A DNA stretch of 64,000 nt from JBGPTF01 sp041490445 (GTDB taxonomy: Bacteria; Acidobacteriota; Terriglobia; Acidiferrales; UBA7541). The stretch's first letter is position 1, and each line of letters starts with the position of its first letter. The notes under the pieces are model-generated. The model saw only the letters and a program-made list of their open reading frames with translations, ran no database searches and was not told the origin of the DNA. The stretch covers positions 62,001-126,000 of the forward strand of contig JBGPTF010000001.1 of NCBI GenBank assembly GCA_041490445.1, written 5' to 3'. Of the stretch, positions 26,646-36,131 are shown piece after piece. Both the position numbers and the translations under genes were made by a program.

Positions 26646-27476
26646 GTGCCGGTGACGACAAATTCCGTCCAGAAAAAGGGATGGGTCCTCGAGTTGCCCG
26701 CCGAGCATGGCGCTTGGGGAATCCTGGTTGCTCCGCTTGTCAGTGCTGCGGGAGTTGCCGACAGATGGAATGGGCCACTGGCGCTGGCTGCCGTCTGCGT
26801 GCTCAGCCTGTTTCTACTTCGAGGATCGATAGAAACCCAGGGTGGCCTTCGCGCGCTGTTCCGCCCCGTTCACCTGACGCTGTTTTCGATCGCGGTGGTG
26901 AGCGGCGCGCTCCTGCTCCTCCGCTATCACCGGGCTGAGCTTTACCGCGTGGCGCTCCTCGCGGCTGCGCTTTACTTCGTACAAGTGTGGCTGGTGGAGC
27001 GACACAAAGAACACTCCGAGGAAAAGCGCAGCCTGGCGGCCGAATTGGTCGGCGTTGGGCTACTCACTCTCTCAGCGCCGGTCGGATGGATCGCGGCGCG
27101 CGGGCACCTCGCCCGGATCGGCTGTCAGATCTGGTTGTTGAATCTCTTGTTTTTTCTGGGAGGCGTGCTGTATGTGAAATATCGTGTGCGCGGCATGCTG
27201 GCGCACCGATCCTTTCCAAAAAGGGGAAAGCGTGTGTGGTTCGCCTGGCCCGTATTCTTGTATCACTCTCTGCTTATCGTCATTCTTCTCGTACTCGTTC
27301 CCCTGCACATTGTCCTCACTGGCGCCGTGCTCGCCTTTCTTCCGGGAATTCTTCGCGCCTGGAGCCTGCTCTTCACCCTTGGGCGGCGTTTTTCGATCCG
27401 CCGATTGGGCTGGAGCGAAATCGTGCATTCGGCAGTATTCGCCTTCCTTCTCATCGCGGTCTATCGCTGGTTTTGA
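26646..27476 (+). CDS. YwiC-like integral membrane protein
   Basis: A 276-residue polytopic membrane protein with about eight hydrophobic helices. The N-terminal motif LPAEHGAWGILVAPLV is characteristic of the YwiC-like family, whose function is not established. Conserved polar pairs in helices (YHRAEL, VERHKEH, YHSLLIV) could bind a ligand. The start is GTG at 26646 behind GAGGGGGA. It converges with the P-type ATPase gene. Confidence 0.82.
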   Translation: MPVTTNSVQKKGWVLELPAEHGAWGILVAPLVSAAGVADRWNGPLALAAVCVLSLFLLRGSIETQGGLRALFRPVHLTLFSIAVVSGALLLLRYHRAELYRVALLAAALYFVQVWLVERHKEHSEEKRSLAAELVGVGLLTLSAPVGWIAARGHLARIGCQIWLLNLLFFLGGVLYVKYRVRGMLAHRSFPKRGKRVWFAWPVFLYHSLLIVILLVLVPLHIVLTGAVLAFLPGILRAWSLLFTLGRRFSIRRLGWSEIVHSAVFAFLLIAVYRWF

Positions 27477-27504
27477 TTCCCCGAGGAACTCGAAAGTCTA
27501 AACA

Positions 27505-29430
27505 TCATCCTTCGAGCGCAGAGGATCGCCAGAATAACAAACGCAGGCCATTGAGCACGACCAGGACGGTGCTTCCTTCATGGCCGATGACGGCCACCGG
27601 GAGTTCCAGATGAGCGGAAAGCGTCAGCGTTACGAGGGTAAGAATGGCGACGAGGCCGATGGTCAGATTCTGAAGCGTAATCCGGCGGGTTGCGCGCGCC
27701 AACCCGACGGCCCAGGGCAATCGGCTCAGATTGTCAGACATCAGCACGACGTCGGATGCTTCGAGCGCCACATCGTTGCCCGCGCCACCCATGGCGACGC
27801 CTACGTCCGCGGCCGCCAGCACGGGAGCGTCGTTGAGGCCGTCACCGACCATCGCCAGGCGTCCATGGCGCCGCCGCAACTCTCTAATCAAGGCGACCTT
27901 GTCTTCAGGCAATAGCTGCGCGTGGAATTCATCGAGACCCAACTCCTCGGAAATCGCGCGCGCGACGCGGGCATTGTCACCCGTGAGCATTTGGATATTC
28001 TTCAGGCCGAGCACGCGAAGCCTCTGCACGGCGACCTTGCTTTCTGGCCGTAGCGTGTCCGCGACCCCAAGAATGCCCAAAATGCCCTGGTTTCCAAGGA
28101 TGATCGTTGTACAGCCCTGCTCTTCGAACCTCGCAAGCGCAGCCCGCGCGTCGCTCGAGATGATCGCCTTCGACCGTCTGGCAAGGCGTAGATTCCCTGC
28201 CCAATAAGATTCGTTTCCGATTTCGCCCTGAATCCCTTCGCCTGGAATTGCCTTCACGGCGCTCGCCTGAGTTGTGACTGCTCCCTTTTGTTCCGCAAAT
28301 GCGACGATGGCCCGGGCGATGGGGTGCTCGGAGGGCCGCTCGAGCGCCGCGGCAAGCGAAAGAAGCTCCTGTTCATCGCAGCGCAACGCGGCAAGGTTTG
28401 TCAGCCGGGGCTTGCCCTGTGTAAGCGTGCCCGTCTTGTCGAGTGCCATCGCCTCCACGCGCGCGAGGGCTTCGATGGCAGCACCGCTCTTGAAAAGAAC
28501 TCCGCCTCGCGCGCCTCGTGCCATGGCGGAGAGCACCGCCGCCGGCGTGCTAATCACGAGCGCGCAAGGGCTCGCAGCCACCAACAGGACTGTTGCGCGA
28601 TGGAAGGCAGTGCCAAAGGAATGCCCGAGAGCCAGGAATGTCATCAATGCAAACGCGGCACCGACAAGTACCAATACGGTGTAGCGCTGCTTGATCCACT
28701 GCGTGAATTCTTCCGCGTGTGACTTTTCCGTCTGCGCGCGTTCAACGAGGTTGATCAGTCTCGCAAGGGTGGATTGCGAGTTGGGGCGCGTGACTTCCAT
28801 GAGAAGCGCGCCGTTTCCATTCAGCGTGCAGGAAAACACGGAATTCCCTGGAGCCTTGTCTACCGGGAGGGACTCGCCTGTCAAAGCAGACTCATCGACC
28901 GCGCTTTCTCCCTCCACAATAATTCCGTCCGCAGGCAGCCGCTCTCCCGGGCCGACGCGGATGCGATCTCCAGGCGCAAGCTCCTCCACGGGGACCCACA
29001 CTTCGAGATCGCCTCGGAGAACCAGGGCGCGTTCTGGCCGAAGCTTTTCGAGGGCGCGGATGGCCTGGCGCGTCCGGCCGAGCGCGTATTCCTCGAGCGT
29101 ATTCGCCAGGCTGAAGAGAAAGAGCAGAACTGCGCCGTCAACCGCCTTGCCGACTGCGATGGCACCGAGCGCGGCGATGAGCATGAGCAGGTCGATGTCG
29201 AGCCGGAACCGCTTCAACTCCTGCCAGGCTTTTTTCGAGGCAGACCATCCGCCCGCAATACACGCGAGCAAATAGGCGACGAAGCCAACGGCTTGGCCTC
29301 CGGAGAATCGACTGGCCAGGAAGCCGCCGATCAGGCAGAAGAACGTAATGCCAGTGAGGTAGGCCGAGAAGCGAATCCTGCGGTTCTCACTCCGCTGCGA
29401 CTGGGTGAGCCGTTCCGACGTGGTCACCAT
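27505..29430 (-). CDS. P1B-4-type heavy-metal-transporting ATPase
   Basis: A 641-residue P-type ATPase. Visible motifs: the TGES phosphatase loop (LTGESLPVDK), membrane SPC (VAASPCALVIST), phosphorylation site DKTGTLTQG, hinge VGDGLNDAPVLA, and HEGST in the last membrane pair (IGHEGSTVLVVLNGLRLL). SPC plus HEG(G/S)T is the signature of the P1B-4 group, exporters of Fe2+, Co2+ or Zn2+. No N-terminal metal-binding (HMA) domain is present. It follows hemerythrin and GNAT genes in one operon, which favours iron as substrate. ATG at 29430 chosen; its ribosome binding site is weak. Confidence 0.92.
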   Translation of the reverse strand: MVTTSERLTQSQRSENRRIRFSAYLTGITFFCLIGGFLASRFSGGQAVGFVAYLLACIAGGWSASKKAWQELKRFRLDIDLLMLIAALGAIAVGKAVDGAVLLFLFSLANTLEEYALGRTRQAIRALEKLRPERALVLRGDLEVWVPVEELAPGDRIRVGPGERLPADGIIVEGESAVDESALTGESLPVDKAPGNSVFSCTLNGNGALLMEVTRPNSQSTLARLINLVERAQTEKSHAEEFTQWIKQRYTVLVLVGAAFALMTFLALGHSFGTAFHRATVLLVAASPCALVISTPAAVLSAMARGARGGVLFKSGAAIEALARVEAMALDKTGTLTQGKPRLTNLAALRCDEQELLSLAAALERPSEHPIARAIVAFAEQKGAVTTQASAVKAIPGEGIQGEIGNESYWAGNLRLARRSKAIISSDARAALARFEEQGCTTIILGNQGILGILGVADTLRPESKVAVQRLRVLGLKNIQMLTGDNARVARAISEELGLDEFHAQLLPEDKVALIRELRRRHGRLAMVGDGLNDAPVLAAADVGVAMGGAGNDVALEASDVVLMSDNLSRLPWAVGLARATRRITLQNLTIGLVAILTLVTLTLSAHLELPVAVIGHEGSTVLVVLNGLRLLFWRSSALEG

Positions 29431-29455
29431 CGGTTGTTCTCGAGGGGCAAATCCA

Positions 29456-29977
29456 TTAACGCGGAGAGACACAAGGCCGGGAGACTTCGGAGCTCATGGC
29501 AGTGTCGGGATCGTGCGGTCCTGCATTCAGGTCGAGCGTGAACAGAGCGGGGTCGCTGCCGCGGACAAAGCCGAGCGAGACGGCAAGCCGAAGCATGGGG
29601 AGATTGTCCGGCTCGGTCATTCCCCACACACGGCGCAATCCCTTTTGCCGGGCTTCCGCAAGCAGCTCAGCCAGTAATCGCTTTCCCAAATGAATGCCGC
29701 GGAAATTCTGATAGACAAAAACGGCAAGCTCGGCCGAATCGCCATTGACGCAGAGGACAGCATGGCCGACAACCCGGTCTCCCGCTGTGGCCACGAAACT
29801 GGTGTCGTTGGCCAAACTCTCCAGCCACGGCCTCGAATCGCCGCGTGGGGGAAGTCCCAGTGGACCCCCTCGTGGTTCGAAAGATGCGTACATGGCAACA
29901 AGCGCGTCAATGTCTTCCGCGGTCGCGCGCCGCACCACCGTGCAAAGCTCTCCGACGGTGTCTGTCGCCGCACTCAT
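29456..29977 (-). CDS. GNAT-family N-acetyltransferase
   Basis: A 173-residue acetyltransferase with a GNAT fold: the N-terminal VRRATAEDIDALVAMY strand-helix, the acetyl-CoA loop in VYQNFRGIHLGKRLLAELL (R/Q-x-x-G-x-G/A-like), and NLPMLRLAVSLGF near the end. The substrate is unknown. Its ATG overlaps the hemerythrin stop by four bases, and the P-type ATPase starts 25 bases after its stop. The three genes are one operon. Confidence 0.88.
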   Translation of the reverse strand: MSAATDTVGELCTVVRRATAEDIDALVAMYASFEPRGGPLGLPPRGDSRPWLESLANDTSFVATAGDRVVGHAVLCVNGDSAELAVFVYQNFRGIHLGKRLLAELLAEARQKGLRRVWGMTEPDNLPMLRLAVSLGFVRGSDPALFTLDLNAGPHDPDTAMSSEVSRPCVSPR

Positions 29978-30432
29978 AGGAATCCTGCCAGTTCGCGCTC
30001 TTCCAGCGCAACATGACGGCTGATCTGCTGTGCCAGGTTCTTACCCATTTCTTTCACCTGCCAGATGGCATCGTACAGATCGTCGGATGATTCCAGCTCC
30101 TTCACTGCCAAAGAGAATGCCGACAGTTCCAGCCGAAGCGTTTCGTGCTCCTTGCGGAGCTCGTTCACAAGCTGGGCCAGCTCCGGGCTGATCTGCGCCA
30201 CCGGCGAAAGAACTGTGTTCTCTTCGCGATCAAAGTGCTCAGGAAGGGCTGCAATCAATCGGCGGCTGAATACGCTGACCCTGTCAATGCCGGAGAGATC
30301 CGCAAGGACCTCCGAATTGCAATCCAGCGTATCGAGGGCTCGGATAAACGCCGCAAGATCCACGATCAAAGCCTGGTGCTCACCATGGATCTTCAAGGTG
30401 TCCGCGGAGAAGTTCGGCGAAAGTGTGCCCAT
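29974..30432 (-). CDS. Hemerythrin-like HHE-domain protein
   Basis: A 152-residue four-helix protein with the diiron-ligand pattern of HHE/hemerythrin domains: HGEHQALIVDL, LPEHFDREENTVL, LRKEHETLRLEL and ISRHVALEERELAGFL. Such proteins bind O2, NO or iron, or sense them. ATG at 30432 follows GAGG with good spacing. It heads the operon with GNAT and the metal ATPase, which suggests a link between iron or gas handling and metal export. Confidence 0.88.
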   Translation of the reverse strand: MGTLSPNFSADTLKIHGEHQALIVDLAAFIRALDTLDCNSEVLADLSGIDRVSVFSRRLIAALPEHFDREENTVLSPVAQISPELAQLVNELRKEHETLRLELSAFSLAVKELESSDDLYDAIWQVKEMGKNLAQQISRHVALEERELAGFL

Positions 30433-30627
30433 GACTCACCTCGCAGAAGCAAAGTCAGCACTAAATATAGCACTCGCGTGGCCAACAGCAGACGCTTCCG
30501 CGGCTTCACTAATTCACTCTGTTGAAAAGACTTAGTGAGGCGCCCGCCCATCCACCCGCCTCGCTCCAGACCGCTTTCTGTGGGCGCTCGCGCAGATTCC
30601 TGCGCCATGTGGCGCAAACTGCAAAGA

Positions 30628-30656
30628 TTGCAGCCTAATGGACGTCACAATACATT
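30628..30656 (+). promoter_or_regulatory. Possible sigma70-type promoter for nifJ
   Basis: TTGCAG at 30628-30633 and TACATT at 30651-30656 are 17 bases apart. Each matches consensus at four or five positions. The leader to the GTG start of nifJ at 30727 would be about 65 bases. The match is modest. Confidence 0.3.
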
Positions 30657-30726
30657 GAAATCAAAAGGCTTAGATTCTTGCGTCCTGGCAGCTTGCATGC
30701 AACCTATCCCCGTGGAGGAAACTACA

Positions 30727-33700
30727 GTGACACTCTCGCCAGTCGTGGATTCGCACACCGACTCAAGAGGCGAAGCGGCCCAGGTCCGATTCCCAGGCAC
30801 ACCCGCGACAACCGATGGCTCCGGTGCAGTCGTCTGGGTCGAATCTCACATTTCTCAAGCCGCCTGCGCTTACCCCATCACGCCGTCGACCCCCATGGGC
30901 GATGGCTATGCGGTCGAGTATTCGAACGGGAGACGAAATCTGTGGGGAGAACGGCTCCGCTTTCTCGAGGCGGAATCCGAGCACAGCTCCGCCACCGCCT
31001 GCGAAGGATTCGCGCTCGCGGGAGGCCGCGTGACGAACTTCACCGCGGGTCAGGGGCTGATCCTGATGAAGGAAGTCCTCTACGTCATCGCGGGGAAGCG
31101 TTTGCCCGTTGTATTTCACATCGGTGCCCGCGCGCTGACCTCGCAGTCGCTGAACATTCATTGCGGCCATGATGACGTGATGGGTGTCGCCGATTGCGGC
31201 TGGGGCATTCTCTTCGCTCGCAACGCGCAGGAGGCGGCTGACCTGGCGATGATTGCGCGGCGCGCCGCCGAGGAATCCGAAACGCCGTTTTTGAATGTGC
31301 AGGATGGGTTCGTCACCACGCACACGCTTGAATCCATTCGCCTGCCGGAGCCGGAGTTCCTGCGGGAATTTGTGGGCGCGCCGGCAGAACGGTTACGCAA
31401 GCTCTTCGATCCGACGCACCCCTTGCAGAGCGGCGTTGTCCAAAATCAGGACAGCTACATGAAAGGCAAGGTGGCACAACGGTTCTTTTACGACCGCGTG
31501 GGGCCCACCCTCGCGCGAGCGATGCTGGAATTCACGGAATTGACGGGACGGCATCACGATTTCGTGCGCGCCTACCGCATGGACGATGCGGATTATGCGC
31601 TGGTTGGCCTCGGCTCGATGATGGAGACGGCTGAAGCGACAGCCGACGTGCTCCGCAAACGCGGCATCCGCGTCGGTGTCGTCAGCCTGACCAGCTTCCG
31701 CCCGTTCCCCGCTCACGCGCTTGTGGAAGCGTTGAAGAACTGTCGCGCCTTCACGGTGCTAGAGCGCGCCGATGTTCCCCTGGCGGAATCGAATCCAGTC
31801 ACAACGGAAGTCAAAGCTGCGTTCGCCGATGCCATCTCCGGACTGCGCGGCCTGATCATCGAGAAAATGCCTGCCATTTGTTCCGGTGTGGCGGGACTTG
31901 GCGGCCGGGCTGTCCGCCCGGGCGACCTCATTGCGGCAGTTGAAAACATGCTCTCGCCGGCGCCGCGCCGTTTCTTCGTGCTCGGCATCAACCATGAGGA
32001 CGCCCTCCCCGCCGCGGAAGACCCGGACGTCCGGCCGGTGGGCGCCTTCTCTCTCCGCGGTCATTCCGTGGGCGGCTTCGGCTCCGTGACAACGAATAAG
32101 GTGATCGCTTCCGTCGCGGCGGAGCTGTTCGGACTCTACGCTCAGGCATTTCCAAAGTACGGCTCGGAGAAGCGGGGGCTGCCGACGAATTACTACCTGA
32201 CGCTTGCTCCCGAACGTATCCGTACTCATGCCGAAATCAACGTGGTGGATTTTGTCGCCATCCAGGACGGGAACGCGTTTCGCGCGGGCGACCCATTAGA
32301 AGGCTTGCGAACGGAAGGAATCGTGTATTTGCAATCCGAGGTTCTACCGGATGCGGTCTGGGCAAGCCTGCCCGATGCGGCGCAACAGACAATTCGGGAA
32401 CGCAAACTGAAGCTTTTCACGCTCAATGCTTTGCAAATCGCCCGCGACACCGCCAGCCGTCCCGAGCTGGAAATCCGCATGCAAGGCATCGCATTGCTTG
32501 GAGCATTTTTGCGGCTTACGCCGTTCGCTTCGAACGCCAGTCTCGACGAAGAAGCGCTCTTTTCGGGACTCGAAAAGACGCTGAAGAGGTATTTTGGCAA
32601 GCGCGGCGCCCAAGTGGTGGAAGACAATTTGAAGGCCGCGCGGCGCGGGTTCGAGGAGGTTCACGAAATCGCACCGCGTCCAAAGGAACCTGGAAAGGAC
32701 GCACGCCCGGAACAACACTGGACGCTTCCCTGTCTTCCGAACGATGATCTGGTCGAGTCCGACTTCTGCGAGAAAGTGGTCGGTAGCTACCTGCGTGGGC
32801 GCGAGGCTGAACTCGATGCCGATGAATACGTCGCGCGCAGTCTGATGCCTCCCGGCAGCGCTGCACTGCGCAGCTTCCGATTCCTCGGAGCTGAAATCCC
32901 GGAGTTCATCGCTTCCGCCTGCGTCGGGTGCATGGATTGCGTGAATGAATGCCCCGATACCGCCATCCTCGCAAGAGTGGTGGATCCTGGCACGCTTGAC
33001 GCTTCTCTCGAGCGCATCGAGCGCGCTGACTTGCGCGAAGGGCTCCGCGGACATTTCTCGGTCACCAATAAATACAACGATCTTTTCGAGAAGCGCGGTA
33101 AGAGAGGTGGCCTGTTCGGCATTTTCGTGGACCCGGACAAATGTAAGGGATGCGGCGAATGCGTAGCCGCTTGCGGGACGCACAACGCGCTGCGGATGGT
33201 TTCAAAATCGCAGACGGATCTCTCGCACTACGACCTGGCGATGGACTTGTTCCATCACCTGCCGGAAACGCCCGCGCGCTTCCTGAACGAGAAGTCCCTG
33301 GGCGACATGATGCTGGCCGGACGGTCGCTCCTGTACCGAGGCGGCGCCGGATCCTGCATGGGCTGCGGCGAAGCCACGGCGATCCGCTTGATGCTAGCTG
33401 CGACCGGTTTTGTATACGGGGCCGATCAGATCGGCATCGTTGCCGCCACCGGCTGCAACACTGTGTTTGGATCAACATATCCGTTCAACCCGTACTCTGT
33501 GCCGTGGACGAACTCGCTCTTTGAGAATGCCCCTGCGGATGCGATGGGCATTCGGTTGCGCTGGGACCAGGAAGGGTATCCCAAGCGCCGCCTGTGGGTG
33601 ATCGGCGGCGACGGCGCGCTCTATGACATCGGGTTCCAATCGCTCTCGCGGATGCTGATTTCCGGAATGGACATCAAAGTCCTTGTTCTGGACACGCAGG

Positions 33701-34281
33701 TGTATTCGAACACCGGCGGCCAGGCTTCCACGGCGACGTTCACCGGGCAGGACGCGAAGATGGGCGCCGTGGGCTCAGCGGAACCGGGCAAACGGGAGCA
33801 CCGCAAGGAACTTGCGCAGATCGCCATGATGCACCCGGGCGTGTTTGTCGCGCAAACCACGCCGGCCCACCTCAACCATTTCTACAAGTCCATCATGGCC
33901 GCCAACGAATTCCCCGGACCCGCGATCGTGATTTGTTACGCGAGCTGCATGCCCGAGCACGGCGTGGCGGACGATCGGGCGCTGGCGCAAGCGCGCCTCG
34001 CGGTGGATTCACGCACGTTTCCATTGTTGGTGTGTGACCCGCGCAAGGGCGGCCTCCTGCGCGAGCGGCTCAGCTTGCAAGGCAATCCGGCGATGAAAGA
34101 AGACTGGTTTACCGACTCCAAGTCAGGCCAGCCGGTTAATTTCGCCACGTTTGCGAAGACGGAAGCCAGATTTGCGCGCCACTTTGACGCTGCAGGCCAG
34201 CCCGACGAATCCTTGCTCCAGGCCCAGCAGGACCGGCTGGAAAACTGGCGGCTTTTGCAAGAACTCGCCGGCCTGCGATGA
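30727..34281 (+). CDS. nifJ: Pyruvate (2-oxoacid):ferredoxin/flavodoxin oxidoreductase
   Basis: A single-chain 1184-residue enzyme that oxidises pyruvate (or another 2-oxoacid) to acetyl-CoA and reduces ferredoxin. Domain order is that of NifJ: N-terminal alpha domain (AYPITPSTPMGD), domain II, gamma-like domain III with GRRGQ-type segments, a two-cluster ferredoxin domain (CVGCMDCVNECP and CKGCGECVAACG), and a TPP-binding domain (GSCMGCGEA, GGDGALYDIGFQ, YSNTGGQAS). Length is normal. GTG at 30727 is preferred because GGAGG precedes it and longer forms add unalignable N-terminal residues. It is followed by a universal stress protein gene. Confidence 0.95.
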   Translation: MTLSPVVDSHTDSRGEAAQVRFPGTPATTDGSGAVVWVESHISQAACAYPITPSTPMGDGYAVEYSNGRRNLWGERLRFLEAESEHSSATACEGFALAGGRVTNFTAGQGLILMKEVLYVIAGKRLPVVFHIGARALTSQSLNIHCGHDDVMGVADCGWGILFARNAQEAADLAMIARRAAEESETPFLNVQDGFVTTHTLESIRLPEPEFLREFVGAPAERLRKLFDPTHPLQSGVVQNQDSYMKGKVAQRFFYDRVGPTLARAMLEFTELTGRHHDFVRAYRMDDADYALVGLGSMMETAEATADVLRKRGIRVGVVSLTSFRPFPAHALVEALKNCRAFTVLERADVPLAESNPVTTEVKAAFADAISGLRGLIIEKMPAICSGVAGLGGRAVRPGDLIAAVENMLSPAPRRFFVLGINHEDALPAAEDPDVRPVGAFSLRGHSVGGFGSVTTNKVIASVAAELFGLYAQAFPKYGSEKRGLPTNYYLTLAPERIRTHAEINVVDFVAIQDGNAFRAGDPLEGLRTEGIVYLQSEVLPDAVWASLPDAAQQTIRERKLKLFTLNALQIARDTASRPELEIRMQGIALLGAFLRLTPFASNASLDEEALFSGLEKTLKRYFGKRGAQVVEDNLKAARRGFEEVHEIAPRPKEPGKDARPEQHWTLPCLPNDDLVESDFCEKVVGSYLRGREAELDADEYVARSLMPPGSAALRSFRFLGAEIPEFIASACVGCMDCVNECPDTAILARVVDPGTLDASLERIERADLREGLRGHFSVTNKYNDLFEKRGKRGGLFGIFVDPDKCKGCGECVAACGTHNALRMVSKSQTDLSHYDLAMDLFHHLPETPARFLNEKSLGDMMLAGRSLLYRGGAGSCMGCGEATAIRLMLAATGFVYGADQIGIVAATGCNTVFGSTYPFNPYSVPWTNSLFENAPADAMGIRLRWDQEGYPKRRLWVIGGDGALYDIGFQSLSRMLISGMDIKVLVLDTQVYSNTGGQASTATFTGQDAKMGAVGSAEPGKREHRKELAQIAMMHPGVFVAQTTPAHLNHFYKSIMAANEFPGPAIVICYASCMPEHGVADDRALAQARLAVDSRTFPLLVCDPRKGGLLRERLSLQGNPAMKEDWFTDSKSGQPVNFATFAKTEARFARHFDAAGQPDESLLQAQQDRLENWRLLQELAGLR

Positions 34282-34309
34282 AAAACGTCTGCTCTGAGGG
34301 GGAGATTCC

Positions 34310-35224
34310 ATGGAGAACAAGCAAAAGGGGACAACGATGGTCGTGAACGGCAAGGCGCCGATCCAACTGCAGAAGATACTCTTCGCAACGGATTTCTCTA
34401 CGGCCTCCGAAACAGCGTTCGGGTACGCCCTGGCAGTCGCGCGTCATTACGATTCACAGCTATTCGTCGCCCATGTGATTCGTCCCGACGCGTACCAGAT
34501 GCTGCCGCCCGAAAACTTGCCTGGCGTGCTGGGGCAGATCCGCCACTACGCGGAACAAGAGATGACCAATCTGCTCGTCTCCGGCCGCTTGCGGGACATC
34601 CCGCACGAAATCCTGTTGGAACAAGGCCAATTGTGGCCTGTCCTTTCCAGCATGATTGAGAAGCACTCGATCGATCTCATCGTGGCCGGTACGCGTGGCC
34701 GCACCGGGGCACAGAAAATGTTGTTGGGTTCTGCAGCGGAGGAGATTTTCCGCCTCGCGCAATGTCCGGTGATGACGGTGGGGCCGGGGATTGCCGGACG
34801 CGCACCCCAGGAGGAAGAGTTCCACCGGATTATCTACCCTACCGACTTTACGCCTGCGTCGGAGCGCGCCGCGGCTTATGCCCTCTCGCTGGCACAGGAA
34901 CATCAGGCGCATCTCACGTTGCTGCATGTGGTGAGGGACGCGGACGATGTCTCCCCCGCAAACCTCTCGCGCATTCGAGAGTTTTTCGTGAAACGCCTCG
35001 AGAAGATGATCCCCGAGGAAACCAGCCTCTGGTGCGAGCCGGAATTCGCCGTCGGCTTCGGCGTTCCGGCCGATGTCGTCCTCGAGATCGCGAAGTCCCA
35101 GCAAGCAGATCTAATCGTCCTTGGCGTTCGGGGTGTTGCGGCTTTCCCCGGCCACTTGCCGCCAGCGACTGCGTACAAGATCGCTTGCCAGTCCCCATGT
35201 CCGGTGCTCACGGTGCGCGCCTGA
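34310..35224 (+). CDS. Tandem universal stress protein (two UspA domains)
   Basis: A 304-residue cytoplasmic protein made of two Usp domains (about 20-160 and 168-304). Each has the ATP-binding C-terminal pattern: VAGTRGRTGAQKMLLGSAAEEI and VLGVRGVAAFPGHLPPATAY, the second degenerate. The first domain starts ILFATDFSTASE and the second IIYPTDFTPASE, as typical. ATG at 34310 follows GGGGGAG. It lies 28 bases after nifJ and may be co-transcribed, fitting low-oxygen or stress regulation. Confidence 0.92.
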   Translation: MENKQKGTTMVVNGKAPIQLQKILFATDFSTASETAFGYALAVARHYDSQLFVAHVIRPDAYQMLPPENLPGVLGQIRHYAEQEMTNLLVSGRLRDIPHEILLEQGQLWPVLSSMIEKHSIDLIVAGTRGRTGAQKMLLGSAAEEIFRLAQCPVMTVGPGIAGRAPQEEEFHRIIYPTDFTPASERAAAYALSLAQEHQAHLTLLHVVRDADDVSPANLSRIREFFVKRLEKMIPEETSLWCEPEFAVGFGVPADVVLEIAKSQQADLIVLGVRGVAAFPGHLPPATAYKIACQSPCPVLTVRA

Positions 35225-35423
35225 ACGCGAGCCATCTGAGATCACAAAGGGCCCGCACGCGTGAGCGTGTGCACATCGCTTAGAAACATTTCCCGACACA
35301 AAGGTCGCCAATCGCAGCGAATTTCGTCGTCCGAGTTGGCGAACTGACGGCCCTCGCTCCCGACTGTTAGTGGAATAATTGAAACCTGACTGCATTCGAA
35401 TCCGTACTAACATCGGGAACCTC

Positions 35424-36131
35424 ATGCATCCAGCAAACGACGGCCCAGCTATTCGCACCGAACAAGTTTCCCGGCATTACCAGATGGGTGAAGCACTCGT
35501 TCGCGCTGTGGACGACGTGACACTCGAAGTCCCCGCCGGGGAGCTCTTGGCGCTGCTCGGGAGTTCCGGCTCCGGAAAATCCACACTTCTGAACTTGATA
35601 GCGGGGCTGGATCGCCCCACCGCGGGCACGATTTTTGCCCATGGCCGGAGTCTGGCGGAAATGGATTCGCAAGAGCTGGCGCAACATCGCAGCCACACTG
35701 TGGGGATGGTTTTTCAGGCGTTCAACTTGCTTCCGAGGATGACGCTCGAAGAAAATATCGAGCTGCCACTGCGGCTGGCTGAGGTGAATCGCAACGAACG
35801 CGGGGCGCGTGTGCGCGATGCGCTCGATCGCGTGCGCTTGGGAAAACGCCTGACCCACCGCCCGGGCGAACTCTCCGGCGGCGAACAGCAGAGGGCAGCG
35901 CTCGCGCGCGCGTTGGTGAACCGGCCGACGATTCTTCTCGCGGATGAACCGACCGGCAATCTCGACAGTGCAACCGGCGAAGAGATCATGTTCTTGCTGC
36001 AGGAGATCAATCAATCGCTCGGGATGACGATCGTCATGGTCACGCACGAGCGCCCACTGGCGGAACGCTTTGCCCATCGCATCGTCTTGATGGCCGATGG
36101 AAAGATGGTGAGCGACGGGGTGAAGCCATGA
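35424..36131 (+). CDS. ABC transporter ATP-binding protein (LolD/MacB type)
   Basis: A 235-residue ATPase with Walker A GSSGSGKST, Q loop MVFQAFNLL, signature LSGGEQQRAALARAL, Walker B ILLADEPTGNLDS and H loop VTHE. Group membership follows from the LADEPTGNLDS sequence and from the FtsX-like permease encoded next. The permease ATG overlaps its stop by four bases (ATGA). ATG at 35424 is used; the ribosome binding site is weak. Confidence 0.93.
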   Translation: MHPANDGPAIRTEQVSRHYQMGEALVRAVDDVTLEVPAGELLALLGSSGSGKSTLLNLIAGLDRPTAGTIFAHGRSLAEMDSQELAQHRSHTVGMVFQAFNLLPRMTLEENIELPLRLAEVNRNERGARVRDALDRVRLGKRLTHRPGELSGGEQQRAALARALVNRPTILLADEPTGNLDSATGEEIMFLLQEINQSLGMTIVMVTHERPLAERFAHRIVLMADGKMVSDGVKP

